From Arenicola marina (Eukaryota > Annelida > Polychaeta > Arenicolidae): DNA of 64,000 nt. The notes below the pieces were generated by a model. The model did no database searches and had not been told where the DNA came from. It was given only the letters and a program-made list of their open reading frames with translations. The position numbers were made by a program, and so were the translations under genes. Of this stretch, positions 1 through 11,815 are shown one piece after another; within the stretch, counting starts at the first letter, position 1; each line of letters opens with the position of its first letter. The stretch lies in assembly GCA_964019135.1 (NCBI GenBank), contig OZ025260.1, positions 36,809,373 to 36,873,372 on the forward strand, given 5' to 3'.

Positions 1-705
1 CCTGCTTCTAGCCCCGCCTCAACCTGCCCTAAGCCCCACCCCAACCTGCTCCAACCCCCACCCCAGCCTGCTCCAACCCCCCCCCCCCAGACTACCCCAA
101 GCCCCGCTTCGGCCTGACCCAAGCCCCGCCTCAACCTGCCCCAAGGCCCGCCCCAGTCTGCCCCAAGCCCCGCTCCAGCCTGCTTCAAGCCCCGCCCCAG
201 TCTGCCCCAAGCCCCACCCCGGTCTGCCCCAAGCCCCGCTCCAGTCTGCCCCAAGACCCGCTTCTGCCTGCTTCTAGCCCCGCCTCAGCCTGCCCTAAGC
301 CCCACCCCAGCCTGCTCCAACCCCCACCCCAGCCTGCTCCAACCCCCACCCCAGTCTGCTCCAAACCCCCCCCCCCCAGACTGCCCCAAGCCCCGCTTCG
401 GCCTGCCCCAAGCCCCGCCTCAACCTGCCCCAAGGCCCGCCCCAGGCTGCCCCAAGCCCCGCCTCACCCGGCTCCAAGCCCCACCCCAGCCGGCCCCAAG
501 CCCCGTGCACTCTGTTCGTAGCCCCGCCTAGTCTGTTCCAAGCCCCGTCCAGTCTGTTGCAAGCCGCTCTCCATACTGTCCAAGTTCCCGCCCCATACTG
601 TCCAAGCCCCGCCCCATACTGTCCAAGCCCCGCCCCATACTGTCCAAGCCCCGCCCCATACTGTCCAAGCCCCGCCCCATACTGTCCAAGCCCCGCTCAT
701 TCCCC
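1..705. repeat. C-rich minisatellite, about 21-bp unit
   Basis: Roughly 30 tandem copies of a unit of about 21 bp of the form CTGCCCCAAGCCCCGCCTCA fill the left edge. A cleaner sub-array at about 586..700 repeats GCCCCATACTGTCCAAGCCCC, with a 21-bp spacing that I counted. The unit is a multiple of three, so long reading frames with 7-residue repeats appear on the minus strand; these are artefacts. The array lies in what should be intron 1 of gene A, since exon 2 follows at 938. Between 706 and 937 I see only unremarkable intron sequence. Confidence 0.9.
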
Positions 706-937
706 TTCTACCTGTTGAACGCTTTCAACTGGCCTGCCTTATTCGAAGGCGCGCCCTTGTCACTTGTGTCTCGCCACGTCATCTCACCTGCCGGTACTGT
801 GGCTTAAGCTCGTGTGACTGTTTATGTTTGAGCATGAACTTTCTTTGGAAGGGGTAGGAAACCACCCCGCGACATTATGGTTTCACTCTACCTCCGTGAA
901 TGCATGACGTCATAGCTTAACCCAATAAATGCTGCAG

Positions 938-3900
938 GTACTTGACGAGGGACTTCGACTTCTTCGCGAAGCAAGGAATCAAGGGCCCTCGCCCCTACCC
1001 CGTTGTGGGCACAATACTTACGTTCCTATATCATAGTAAAAAGGTGAGCCAAACGTCAGGAAAAGTGTACCAATATTGATACAATTAATTAAAGCTGCTG
1101 TAGAATCCTACCGTCACTGTACAACATTTGCCTAAAGTAAAACTTTTATAATCTATGGAAGATAAGTAACATCAAGCAAGATATTAGATATTAACGAAGC
1201 AAAAATTGTTCAGAATTATATTGGATGTCAATCGTGAAATATTGTAGGTATATTATCTATCTGTGGGCTGTCTATGCAAGCACGTTATACTGTTAAGCAC
1301 CAGCTATTCACCCTTCCACGCCATGCATTGACATATGTTGGTCATTCCACAGGGCTTAATGCAATATGACGTGGATTTGCGACGGCGCTATGGCCCAGTG
1401 GTCGGGTAAGTTTACGGAAAATCGTCTTCTGCAAGTTATATCGTTTATATTATTGTTTATGTTTATTGAATTTGTCTCGGATTCAACAAATCTTCACCTA
1501 TTCGGAATATCAGCTTCCCGTTTGAGGCTTAGCTATCACATGTTCCCTCCAATATCGCCAATATGACAACATGTCTCACTGTAATGGCTTAAAATCTGTC
1601 AGTTTCTGGAACCTTGATACACCGAAAACCTTGTAGAGTTTCGAGGAGAAGCAGCTGCGTAGGATAAAGTTTGCATTAGTGCTTGATAAATAAAAAAACA
1701 ATGGAAAGCAACGCTTTAAGTGAATAATGTAACTCTACTCTTACAGCAATGTTTCCGATCCTGCCTAAACTGTTACCTTTGGTTCATAAGCTTGGAGTAA
1801 TTTCTCACATAGATGTAAGCTCCGGAAGAAAAGATCAAAACATACTTGCTGTCGGGCCCTGCATTCCACCAACATATATGTCGTGTTGCTGTGGCAACAT
1901 CAGGATTAAGCCTATGTGTACCCGTGTGTTACCATCCACGTCTCTCTGTGCAGGGGCTTCACTGGCAGTAGACCTTCGCTGCTGGTCGGCGATCCGGAGA
2001 TTGTCAAAGAGATCCTCGTCAAGCAGTTTAGTTTATTCCAGAACCGACAGGTGCGTGCTACTTAACTGTCATGTGGTGAAATCTATCTGTTACGCCAAAT
2101 GCTTACTCCAATTATTCTCCCATTGTCGTCTTGTGATTTCAGCTTTGGGTTAATAAAGATATGAAAATTAGCTATAAAGCGAGTCACGTACTATAAGAAC
2201 AGCTACCGGCTATTTGTTTCTGGATGATAAATATGCATTTGTTTTTTGGCGGATCAATGTCAATGAGGGTTAGAAAGTAACCGTGCAACTTTACCCTTCT
2301 TTCCTCGATTTGTGTTATTCTCGCACGGGTTCTCGCGTTTTGGGCAACAGGCGATCGAGTTCAACGAATCCCCCATAGACCAGCTGTTGAGTCTACTGCG
2401 TGACGACCAGTGGAAGCACGTGCGAACCCTGCTGACCCCGACCTTCAGCGGAAGTCGACTCCGTAAGGTCAGTCCGTCAGGCGGGGTTTGGCCTGTGTTT
2501 TCAGTTTTTATTTTTGTTTTGGGGTTAATGATTTCAGGGGCTAATGATAAGACATAATAATTGTATTTTGCAGATAAGACTGTCAGAATTTACTCCGCAG
2601 GAGTAAATAGAAGAGAATAGTCGGTTCATATGGTGGGAGAGAATTTGAAACAAGACCGCAGATGACAAATGAGAATCACCGATCACCACATTTACAATGA
2701 CATACAAATATGCTTCAGTTAGGAACGCTCACCCTGTCTACTAAGTTATGACAGGGACAAGTGTGAAAGGCGATACATTATAGTACGCGTAACGAGCTTG
2801 TTGGAAATAACCGATTGTGAACATATCCATCATGACTATTTAATTTCCCATGTGATTTCCGAGTATTTTTGCCACATATCAACTACATAGAGTAAACATT
2901 TTGGTCATCTTTATCATTATATATGATGAGCATGCTACAGTTTGGTTAGTTGTCAATATTTCATCATAGTATTCAGAATGTTTTAAAATTGACGGAAACT
3001 ATATGTATAAGCCACGTTGCGACTGTAACTTCACTTACTGATTGGTTTTACCACGCAGATGACAGACATTATCAACAAATGTGCCGTCAGCTTGCGTGAC
3101 TCGCTGGTCGACACTTGTGTCAAGGGGGAAAGCTTTGACATCAAAGCGTACGTCAGCCATATTGTCTCCTCCTGGTCTTCCAAGAAGCTTTCATTGTTAT
3201 GACAAAAGCTTTTTTTAACTGCGCTATAAATTTTCTCTTTGAAATACAATAATCCACAATATGTCACTACAACTGTACATTTGTTACTTTTCGGGTTAGG
3301 CAGATCGGTCGTTCTTTGCTTTCATATTTTCAGGAGTGCTAGTAACTTCACCATGGACGCTATTGCTGGCACCGCATTTGGCATTGATCTCGATTCTCAG
3401 AAAGACCCACACAACCAATTTGTTGCCATGGCAAACAAGTCTGTTTTTCGTGATATTAAGGATCCTCGTCTTATTGTAATGCGTGAGTTTTCTTATGTTT
3501 CTTCGATGCATCCATTACCAGTAGCCTAGGTATCATATGATATTGATAATATCATTATTCAAATGTGTAAGTTAGAAATTCTTTGAAGCCGCCCATGCAG
3601 CGATTTTCAACGTGCATAATTACTTATTTAGAATAATTTGTCGGACTCACTGTTTGACCTTGTTAGCGTCAACGCAAGAAATGCATGTTTGTATCATACG
3701 GCATAAATCGACAGCGATGTCCAATTTAAAATGACGTAGACCACGAGACATTGAGTCACACTTTATATCATATGCATCAGTTTTGCCGACAAACTGATGC
3801 ATATGCCGTTCGCGATATACAATTGTGTTGTGCAACAGCCTCATCATTTATTTAACCAACATTATGTAACATTTATTATTACGTTTTTGGTTTCAGTCTT

Positions 3901-6900
3901 TATGCCCAAATTGGCAAGATTCCTGGGTAAACTCGGAGTTTCTTTTTTTCCGCGTGACGTCACTGCTTTCTTCACCAAGGTTACAAACGACGCCATCAAA
4001 CACCGAGGAGAACATCCAGAAATCGTGAGTAATGAATACACTTTTGGCTGCATTATAGGACGCTAGGTGTAACAGATAATCCCAGGGGAGCAGTTACTGT
4101 TACAAAGGTTGATCGTTTATCTAGTTAACACGATAGGAGAACTCGTCCTACGTTGGGCGACGGGTTACAGCGTTAGGAAAAGTAAAAAAAAACAACAACA
4201 ATGAAATGACATGCATGAAAAATATCACAAGTGTGTTATTATTTAATATAAGTCAGATGGACCAGCATTTACAATTTATATGGCATAATATATAGTTTCT
4301 AACGAGGAAGCGCTTTCCAGGTCTTCGTACTCTTATACAAATCTTGGCTGTCTCTTACCTGAATCTTATCGCATGTTAACGTCTTCTCTTATTCGCAATA
4401 ATGCATATTAAGTGTCAGAATGTTTCTGAGATTAGATATTAAGTAATTCTACCGTTTACAGCATTCTATATATATATGATATAATATTACAAGAAACTTA
4501 ATTTACAAGCCTACTTTCAAAAATGTCTTCAACACACAGCATCTCCGATTTGAAAGAAATATGCTTGTGACTTCCATTTGTTACTGTCCAACCACATCCC
4601 TAAATCCCTCCACACCCTCATTCTAATGTCTATTGGTTTATATCGCAGCAAGCCAAGGACTTCCTGTTTCTGATGATTACGGCAACCGGCGAAGACCCTG
4701 ATGGTAGAGATGGGGTCGATGGAACAACCGGCGTCATCGGCAAAACTAGTGAGTTCTGGATCTCATCCTGTGTACCGAGGGATTTCGGTTTACTCAGGTT
4801 TCGGGTTTGAGAGGTTCCACATCCATTTCACGGTAATATGAGAAAGTTAGAAGCTTTGCCTATGCTATTTGCAGAAGTTAACATGGACGCGTTGCAAGTA
4901 AATATATTATTTAATTCAACGCTTAATTAACCTGTTCTTGTTCTCAAGCGTATCATAAATCGCCCACTATCTCTTGTTTACTGCAGAGCTGACCCATGGG
5001 GAGATATTGGCACAGGCTCTGCTCTTCTTCATCGCTGGCTTCGAAACGACCGCTCTGACCGTGTCGTACCTGGCGTACAATTTGGCCCTGAACCAAGACA
5101 AACAGGACAAGTTGCTGGAGGAGATTGACTCGGTCATGGCGGGGAAGGTGCGTGGTGGTTTAAGTGTCTGGATGACACCGAATATTGATTTCGTTAGTAT
5201 CTCTCCGCGGAATGGTTGCCGTCAAAATGTGTCTCTGTAAAACACACTAAGCAACACTGCCTGCCAAATCCACTATTCTTGGACGCCATGCTCCTCGGCA
5301 CCTAAATTAAGTTATGTTCCTCGGCAGCACAGAACTGAACTGGGGCTAGTTCTAGACCATGCCAGCATGTTCGACAACCTGAGAATAGTCTCACAGCTCG
5401 CTGTCCTCGGGGCTTCTCCTTCAGGTGGTAAAAGGCACCAATTGTCCCCCTCATTCCTTCATGTTATTGACAGGATGAAGTGGACTACGACATGTGTACG
5501 GAGATGTCCTATCTCAGCATGTGTATTGACGAGACCCTGAGGATGTACCCGGCAGTTACAAGGTGTGTATCAGCGTGTGAGGTCCATTCAATGTGACTCC
5601 AGGTCTGGGACAAACCCATCTCGCACTGTCCGACTGGGTACTTTGGAAAATGTTCGATTTGTCATATATCACTATAGTTCGTGCGAACAAATGCATATGA
5701 CATTGCTGCCCTTGCGAGATGGGTTTGAAGCGGAAACTTGTGCTGAGATAAACACATATCACACTCGAACCAATGCTATATGCATATCAACTTAACATAT
5801 GGGCCGCAACCCCACATGCACAGAAACGGGTGAACTATGTGAGAAGGGAGCGAGCACGACAAATATTCAAATACGTCTATTAAAGACTATTATATATATT
5901 AAAGATTATTTAATGACGACTGGTTATCGGTAAAGACCTGCCGTTTATTGTTACTTTCTGTACCCGTTGTGGGACTCGAATACTCAGTATCAACGGTGTG
6001 TTATGGTACATTGGTCGCTTTATTTAGATGACCTCTGAGGTCAGATCACGGCAATGGGAAGGGTTACGGTGTAAACCGAGCGTGATTCCCATAGAAGATC
6101 TGGAATCTTTAGTCTGCACAAATATAACAATGTATAACCATATATACAACAGAAATTAAGTGCTAACTGCTATGCCATGTGGTGACCTTCGATAGAATGG
6201 CCACGTTGCGTCCTACATACGGGCAGTCACTTTGGTCAAGACATAGCGATCCCAACCTCCGTCCAACTAGTCGCAGCTTCAACCATTTCTGCCGCTGGGG
6301 GGAGACCCGGTTTATCCTATATGTACACGAGCGTGGTCTAAACACCATTTCATCTTTCACGAAATGCCATGACGTTGTGAATGAGTGACCGATGAAAGCA
6401 CATAATGTAGTGACTTAATGTCCCACCATGGCTGTCTGGTAGTCTCAGGAACTCGACTCATTTGTCCGAGAACTTTTGACATATTCTCGGAAATGTGATC
6501 TTCCTCTCGTTAATTTTTTGGAGAGTCACGATTTAGAGGGTCTTCCCCTCCCTCTTTGTCGTCGGCAGGTTGGACAGGCAGGCCTCTCATGATGTCACCA
6601 TCAAGGGAGTCCATATCCGGAAGGGAATGACAGTCTTCGTTCCAGTTTACGGAATGCACCACGATCCTGAACTGTGGGAAGATCCGGAGACCTTCACCCC
6701 GGAGCGGTAAGATGCTATTTTTGCTAATAAGCGGCGCGTATATATGCCTGATATGGTAGTATATTGCCCCTTGATTAAATTCAGAACAACCAAGGTATTA
6801 GCCAGAGACCCGTCTGCGCGTCGGATGGGTGGCCAGTTTCAAGGTTGAGGGTGGGGGGGGGGCAGAATTTCAATTTGGCGGGCACTCAGGTGCTGTTTAC

Positions 6901-7762
6901 CGCCCAAAAAGGGCCTTTTTGCCAGTAGGTTTAAAAGAAAATCATAGCTCTTACAATTTTATATGACATCGAGAACTACTTTTGTTTATAGAACTGTAAA
7001 TTGAGAGCTCACAATGCGACCTGATCGGATGGCAGTATGTTGTGCGTGTATACTGAACCCTTTTCTTTTACCAGTCAAAATGTTGGCTGGCAAAAACCTA
7101 ACTCTGGATAATACCCTGAGAACAACTTATCTATATCATGCATTACTATATTTTCTATCATTTAGCTTTACCGCCAAACCCAAAGCCAGCAGGGACCCAT
7201 ACACCTATATGCCCTTCGGACTCGGTCCAAGGAGCTGTATCGGGATAAGGCTGGCACTGGTGGAAATAAAAATTGTCATGGCAACCATTCTGAAGGGTTA
7301 CAGATTCGTCAAATGTGACGAGACTGAGGTAAGGATTTGTTTGAAAGTAAAGCTGCTTGAAGTATATAGATCAATTGATACACGGAAGCGAATAACTGAC
7401 AATACACTGGACCTCTGTATAGAAGTGTCTCCTGCTTCGACGGGAGTGTCTAATCCCCGTAAAATGAATTCAGGAAGTGTTAACATATTTCAACTTGATG
7501 TTGAAATTTGATTACATGTAAATAGTAACGTACATCCATATTGGTCATCCTGACGTGTTCATTGTAACTCAGCGTAACGTCGCAGAGGAAACACACCACG
7601 TATTGAATGGGCCGCGATGGGTTGTGGCAACAAGACAACCTGATTACTGCACATTGCTAAAAGAAGTCGTATTTGTTATTATTGTAGATTCCGGTTAAGA
7701 TGTCGACAGTTAGCGTGAGTCCCGTCAATGGGATCAAACTCAAGCTGGAGACCCGAAGGTGA
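938..7762 (+). CDS. Gene A: CYP3-like cytochrome P450 (exons 2-14, 5' end outside window)
   Basis: Clan 3 P450 monooxygenase, expected to be ER-bound and to oxidise small lipophilic molecules with electrons from P450 reductase. Exons: 938..1043, 1353..1405, 1954..2050, 2351..2467, 3059..3147, 3334..3482, 3897..4024, 4649..4748, 4987..5147, 5474..5562, 6569..6706, 7166..7328, 7688..7762 (TGA at 7760). All junctions are GT-AG and the frame stays open. Motifs seen: WKHVR in exon 5 (C-helix heme propionate contact), AGFETT in exon 10 (I-helix oxygen activation), ETLR in exon 11 (K-helix), PERF across exons 12/13, and FGLGPRSCIG in exon 13 with the heme-ligand cysteine. The anchor exon (71 bp in the paralogs) must lie left of the window. 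Exon 2 is 9 bp longer and exon 9 is 36 bp shorter than in B and C, both in frame. It converges on gene B. It looks functional; its substrate is unknown. Confidence 0.93.
5611..5727. repeat. Fold-back repeat in gene A intron 11
   Basis: A perfect 15-bp inverted pair, CAAACCCATCTCGCA at 5611..5625 and its complement at 5713..5727, encloses a second nested pair (TGTCATAT at 5660 and ATATGACA at 5695). This looks like a small hairpin-forming MITE remnant. No target-site duplication was resolved. Confidence 0.6.
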
Positions 7763-8037
7763 CGTGCTTACGGAGGGGTCACGGAGGGGTCACGGGGAGG
7801 TCACGGAGGGAGAAATCATGCTGTCCTATTATTACTTATAAAGTCCATATAGTTGCTACTCATGTAAAATATGATACAAAAATCTCTTTTTTTATTATTC
7901 TACACCGCCTTTTTGGATATATATAACATGTACAGGTGCGTGACACTAAGCGTTTCATTTTGTATATTGGTATTGTACAGATGTCTTTGTGTACGTTACA
8001 CAGATTTCAAAGAGCTCTCAGGCTGTAATAATTAAAA

Positions 8038-8043
8038 AATAAA
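8038..8043 (+). terminator. Candidate poly(A) signal of gene A
   Basis: AATAAA lies 276 bp past the gene A stop codon, in an A-rich stretch. It is the nearest canonical hexamer I found on this strand. It is a prediction from sequence only. Confidence 0.45.
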
Positions 8044-8786
8044 AGGGTCTCTCAAGTAAAAATTGGATGACGCCATGTCACATTTCTTTTTGTACAATCA
8101 ACACATCGAACCATGCCCAATCAATCCAAATGACAACTTCAGGTATATCCCTACAAAACGAATAGTAGAACCGTTCCTTCTCACAGCAACTCGGCTCCAC
8201 TGTTGACAAGGTCATGTCAGCCCAGGCGTACGTCGCTATAGATGACGCTGTTAAAACTAAAGTCAAACAAAGTCATAAATGCCGTAGACACGTTTCGGCC
8301 CATATTTTCCGCGAATTTGCCTCGTTCACTCTCAAAATCCCTGACGTGAGAAAGCAACACTAGACCATTTATTGATACCAAACTTATCTTTGTAATGCGA
8401 TGTTATCCTTTTTTAGGACACAAAGAATATTTCTCCATGCTGACACTCCGTTGGCAGAAAACGCTCTGTCGCCAAAATACTAAAACACGCGTCATAAAAT
8501 GATGGTTGCCATGGCGCCGAACGTGCTTTGAACAATACATGCTCTATATTTATACCAGCCACGAGGATGCCATGGCAACTATAGAGCCTAGCTTTCATAG
8601 GGCTGTACAGTTCTCGCGGGTTCTGTTTCCGGTTTAGGTCTTTTGGGGACCAACTTGCTGCAACTGCGTGACGCGCACTCATTGTAGTCAACGTTTTGGT
8701 GTTGGGAACCGGCCAGCTGCGCGGTTTGTGCCTAAAGAATCGAGTGGGTGTAAAACTATTTTACTAGTCCTGTGTCTATATCATGT

Positions 8787-9060
8787 GGAGAGGAGGGGGA
8801 CGGTGTACGAACGCGATGTGTTCGAATGATATGCTTATTATGGTTTTAGCTGGAGTACCACATGAGCTGACCTCAGCAAATATCTCACAGGTACTGCGCT
8901 ATTATTAGGCGAATGCTTAGATGGAACATTTATACTCCAGATATAAACCGTGTGTCCCGAGAAGCAAACGGTACAGTCAATTAGACCCCCAAAGGTAACA
9001 CATCGTTGTTGCAAGCAGCCACTAGTGGAGTGCGGGATAAGTCTATCCAGGACCGATGTT
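8787..9060 (+). pseudogene. Broken copy of a conserved open frame (unknown)
   Basis: The plus strand reads a segment matching the 139-aa open frame at 48788..49207 (minus), including GGGRCTNAMCSNDMLIMVL followed by GVPHE and NISQ. Here the frame is cut by stops after the NISQ match and shifted before the next matching block. I do not recognise the family. It lies about 1 kb downstream of gene A on the same strand, as the intact version lies downstream of gene D. Confidence 0.5.
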
Positions 9061-9182
9061 ACTATTGGCCGCAGCCAAGAAAATGCGAAAATACATGTAC
9101 AGAGAAATAAACTATAGTAAAGAGAGATGCAAATGCAAAATCTATTTTTGCATTCAGAACTGTTATACGGTAACAGTCGGCA

Positions 9183-9290
9183 TATTATATATATATATAT
9201 ATATATATAAATATATATATATATACTGTAACGGTAATAATAATATATATATTATTATTATTAATAATATATATATTATTATTACCGTTA
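9183..9290. repeat. TA-rich simple repeat with 62-bp palindrome
   Basis: A run of TA dinucleotides is followed by an almost perfect palindrome at 9229..9290, beginning TAACGGTAATAATAATATAT and ending with its complement. It could extrude as a cruciform. The corresponding region of the right arm (about 48690..48720) has only a short TA run. Confidence 0.8.
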
Positions 9291-10018
9291 AGATAATGGA
9301 TTAATGATCTTATAATTAAAAAACTTGGATACCGCTGTAGTATAGCTTGGCGTACATTTAGCGATTTTCATGTACCATATATTCTATTAATAAAAAACGA
9401 TATTGATACCCATGTTCGTGTCTTACCGCTTCATACTCAGACGTACACCACAACAGCCGCAATGTTTAACAAACACAGCTTAAGAATGGCGACACAGAGA
9501 GAAGTCACAGACATTGTTCGTTTCCAGCTTGTTACTGGGCGTTCTACTCCATTTTAATGGGGACCCCGTACCCTCTTTGTTTGAGATCCTAACATGCTTA
9601 TGGCATTAAAAGAACTATTTAAAATCTTTACATCTTTAAAAGACGAAAGAATCCTTTCCAGTTCCGATGTGACGCAATTAAAGTCGCCCACCAAAAGCAT
9701 TTCACACATCATCGACGCATATATTTTTTGTATTAATTAACACAATGGTGGATGTACATCAATGTTTTTTACATTACCTTCATTTATTTAACGAGGTTCA
9801 CAAGAGCGAATTAAAATATGAATGGTCATCTCGGAGAAGGAAGGACGGTGATAAGCAAGCGATACAAATACAAGAAATATGAGGACATAGGATTTAGCAA
9901 AACAACAGCGGCGCAAAGATCAGTATGATAATCTACACAATGACAGTTCAAGATGACATTATACAGTTGGACATTCTACGTTGAAAAAACAGAATTGGAG
10001 CTTTAGGTGACTTATGTG

Positions 10019-10492
10019 CAGACAAGGCTGGCCTGGAATGACGAATGACGAATGGATAAAACATGCCCCTGATGAGGTGGCCAGGCCGAGATTTCAACCC
10101 AGGATATACATTACTCTGCTGTCTACTGCTCTAACCACTACACCAGGGAGGCTCCCATAACTTATTGATCTGCGATCTAGTGCGCTAACCACGACACCAG
10201 TGAGGCCCCCAGAACTAATTGATCTGCGGTCTAGCGCGCTAACCACTACACCAGTGAGGCCCCCAGGACCTTTTGATCTGCGGTCTAGTGCGCTAACTAC
10301 TACACCAGGGAGGGCTCCATAACTTATTGATCTGCGGTCTAGTGCTCTAACCAGTACACCAGGGTGTCCCCCACGACCTATTGGTCTGCAGTCTAGTGCG
10401 CTAACCACTACACCAGGGAGGCTTCCATGACATTCAATCTGTGGTCTAGTGCGCTTTCCACTACACAAGCGAGGCCCCCGTTAAAAATCGAA
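10019..10492 (-). mobile_element. tRNA-derived SINE with 54-bp array (left copy, about 7 units)
   Basis: Read on the minus strand, about seven 54-bp units contain GGTGTAGTGGTTAGCGC, close to a Pol III A box, followed by an anticodon-arm-like segment. They lead into a single B-box-like stretch (GGGTTGAAATC, near 10089..10099) and a unique tail reaching about 10019. It is the mirror of 47371..48195. Long open frames across the array arise because 54 is a multiple of three. Confidence 0.7.
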
Positions 10493-11815
10493 AACGTACC
10501 CATATATTGACCGTAATCCGTAATTTATTCATTTTTATACTATGTGTGTGGTTGTGAGATGGCACTCCAAAAATAATAAACTGATAAAATAGACGAGCCA
10601 GGGATTGACAGTTTGTGGAGTTTATTCTGAAAGACGGCAGGGCGTCCATAACACCAGCTCTTCCATGTGAAGGTCACAGTGGGACGCAGTGGGTGTGATC
10701 CTCACCTCCCCGAAAGACGACAGCTCAAAAAGAACACAAATGTCCCGACAGGGGCGTAAATACTGGTGTATTGGAATAAGTACTAGAAAAATATAAAGCA
10801 AGGCCCGTGTACCGTATTGTTGAAACACAAACAATCCTTCAATCAATCATAAACAATTAGTGGATTTATGCCATGTTTACATATAACTTTAAGTCAACCA
10901 TGTTTACGAAGCATTTAATAAAACCCAGTTATTGAGAGCTATTCGACCTTAAATTGCCCAAGCAGATTCATTACAAAGTAGTGAACATATACAAGAAAGA
11001 ATGACTTGAACTCCTTCAAAATCCACCAAATAATCCTATGCATTTTTAGCCTAAATTGGTTAATGACTCGAGCTGCAAAACAGTAAATCGGTGTTTTGCT
11101 GTCACGTCACTCGGCTAAGTTATAACATGTTCTGCAGAAATATGCGCTATTTCAATGAAGTATACTATTTACATTTATTATACCTCCAACAATAATATGA
11201 ATTCGTCATTACAAAAATTTATCATCAGCATAGAAGCATTATTTTTTTCTCGGCATATTCTTACATTATATATTCATATAATATAGGTACTCTAAATAGA
11301 TCGCTTACTAAACCCTTTTAAGCAATAGTCCAGGGGCTTCGCCTTTGTACAGAGCAATATACATGTACGACATTACTAATTACTGTGCACATGCTTTGCC
11401 AATGAAGCAGGAAGAGGGGATCGCTCCTTAATTGATGCATCTTTTCTTGTCTTAGGGGCAATACATGTAGCGTCTACAATGGTGGAACTTCGCACTTCGC
11501 CTTTCCATAAGATTCTTCCATTGAGACAAATTGGATCTCTTTAACTGTATACGCCCATACTAATACGTTACGATTAAATGTATAAATAAAACCATTTCCC
11601 CGCTAGTAATAAACCTGCATGTAATACAATGATCACTGTGCAAGTTAACAATGACTTTTCGCTGACTTGACTCTGAATTTTCTCCGTGGCGTCCAGTGAT
11701 TGTAAAGTAATTGCCTCTACAATACCCTCGTACAATTCTCTCCGCCACGTCACGTGTTTCAAACAACTGGCTCTTTTATAAGCCTTGGTCCCCGACTCAA
11801 TTCTCCTCGTGTCTT
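10493..11815. other. A-B convergent spacer, 3' flank of gene B
   Basis: No gene seen. The sequence matches 46140..47370 in reverse complement and contains the presumed 3' UTR of gene B. Short open frames here show no domain and are not conserved as proteins. Confidence 0.6.
11174..11179 (-). terminator. Candidate poly(A) signal of gene B
   Basis: TTTATT on the plus strand (AATAAA on minus) lies about 640 bp past the gene B stop. The same hexamer in the same context, GGTATAATAAATG, occurs at 46706..46711 behind gene C, so it predates the duplication. Confidence 0.45.

Noticed and set aside
1366..1566. Independent 66-codon gene
   Set aside because: It starts inside exon 3 of gene A in another frame and continues into the intron.
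9841..11000. A second gene in the A-B spacer
   Set aside because: Only short frames; the right arm shows substitutions and indels without codon pattern.
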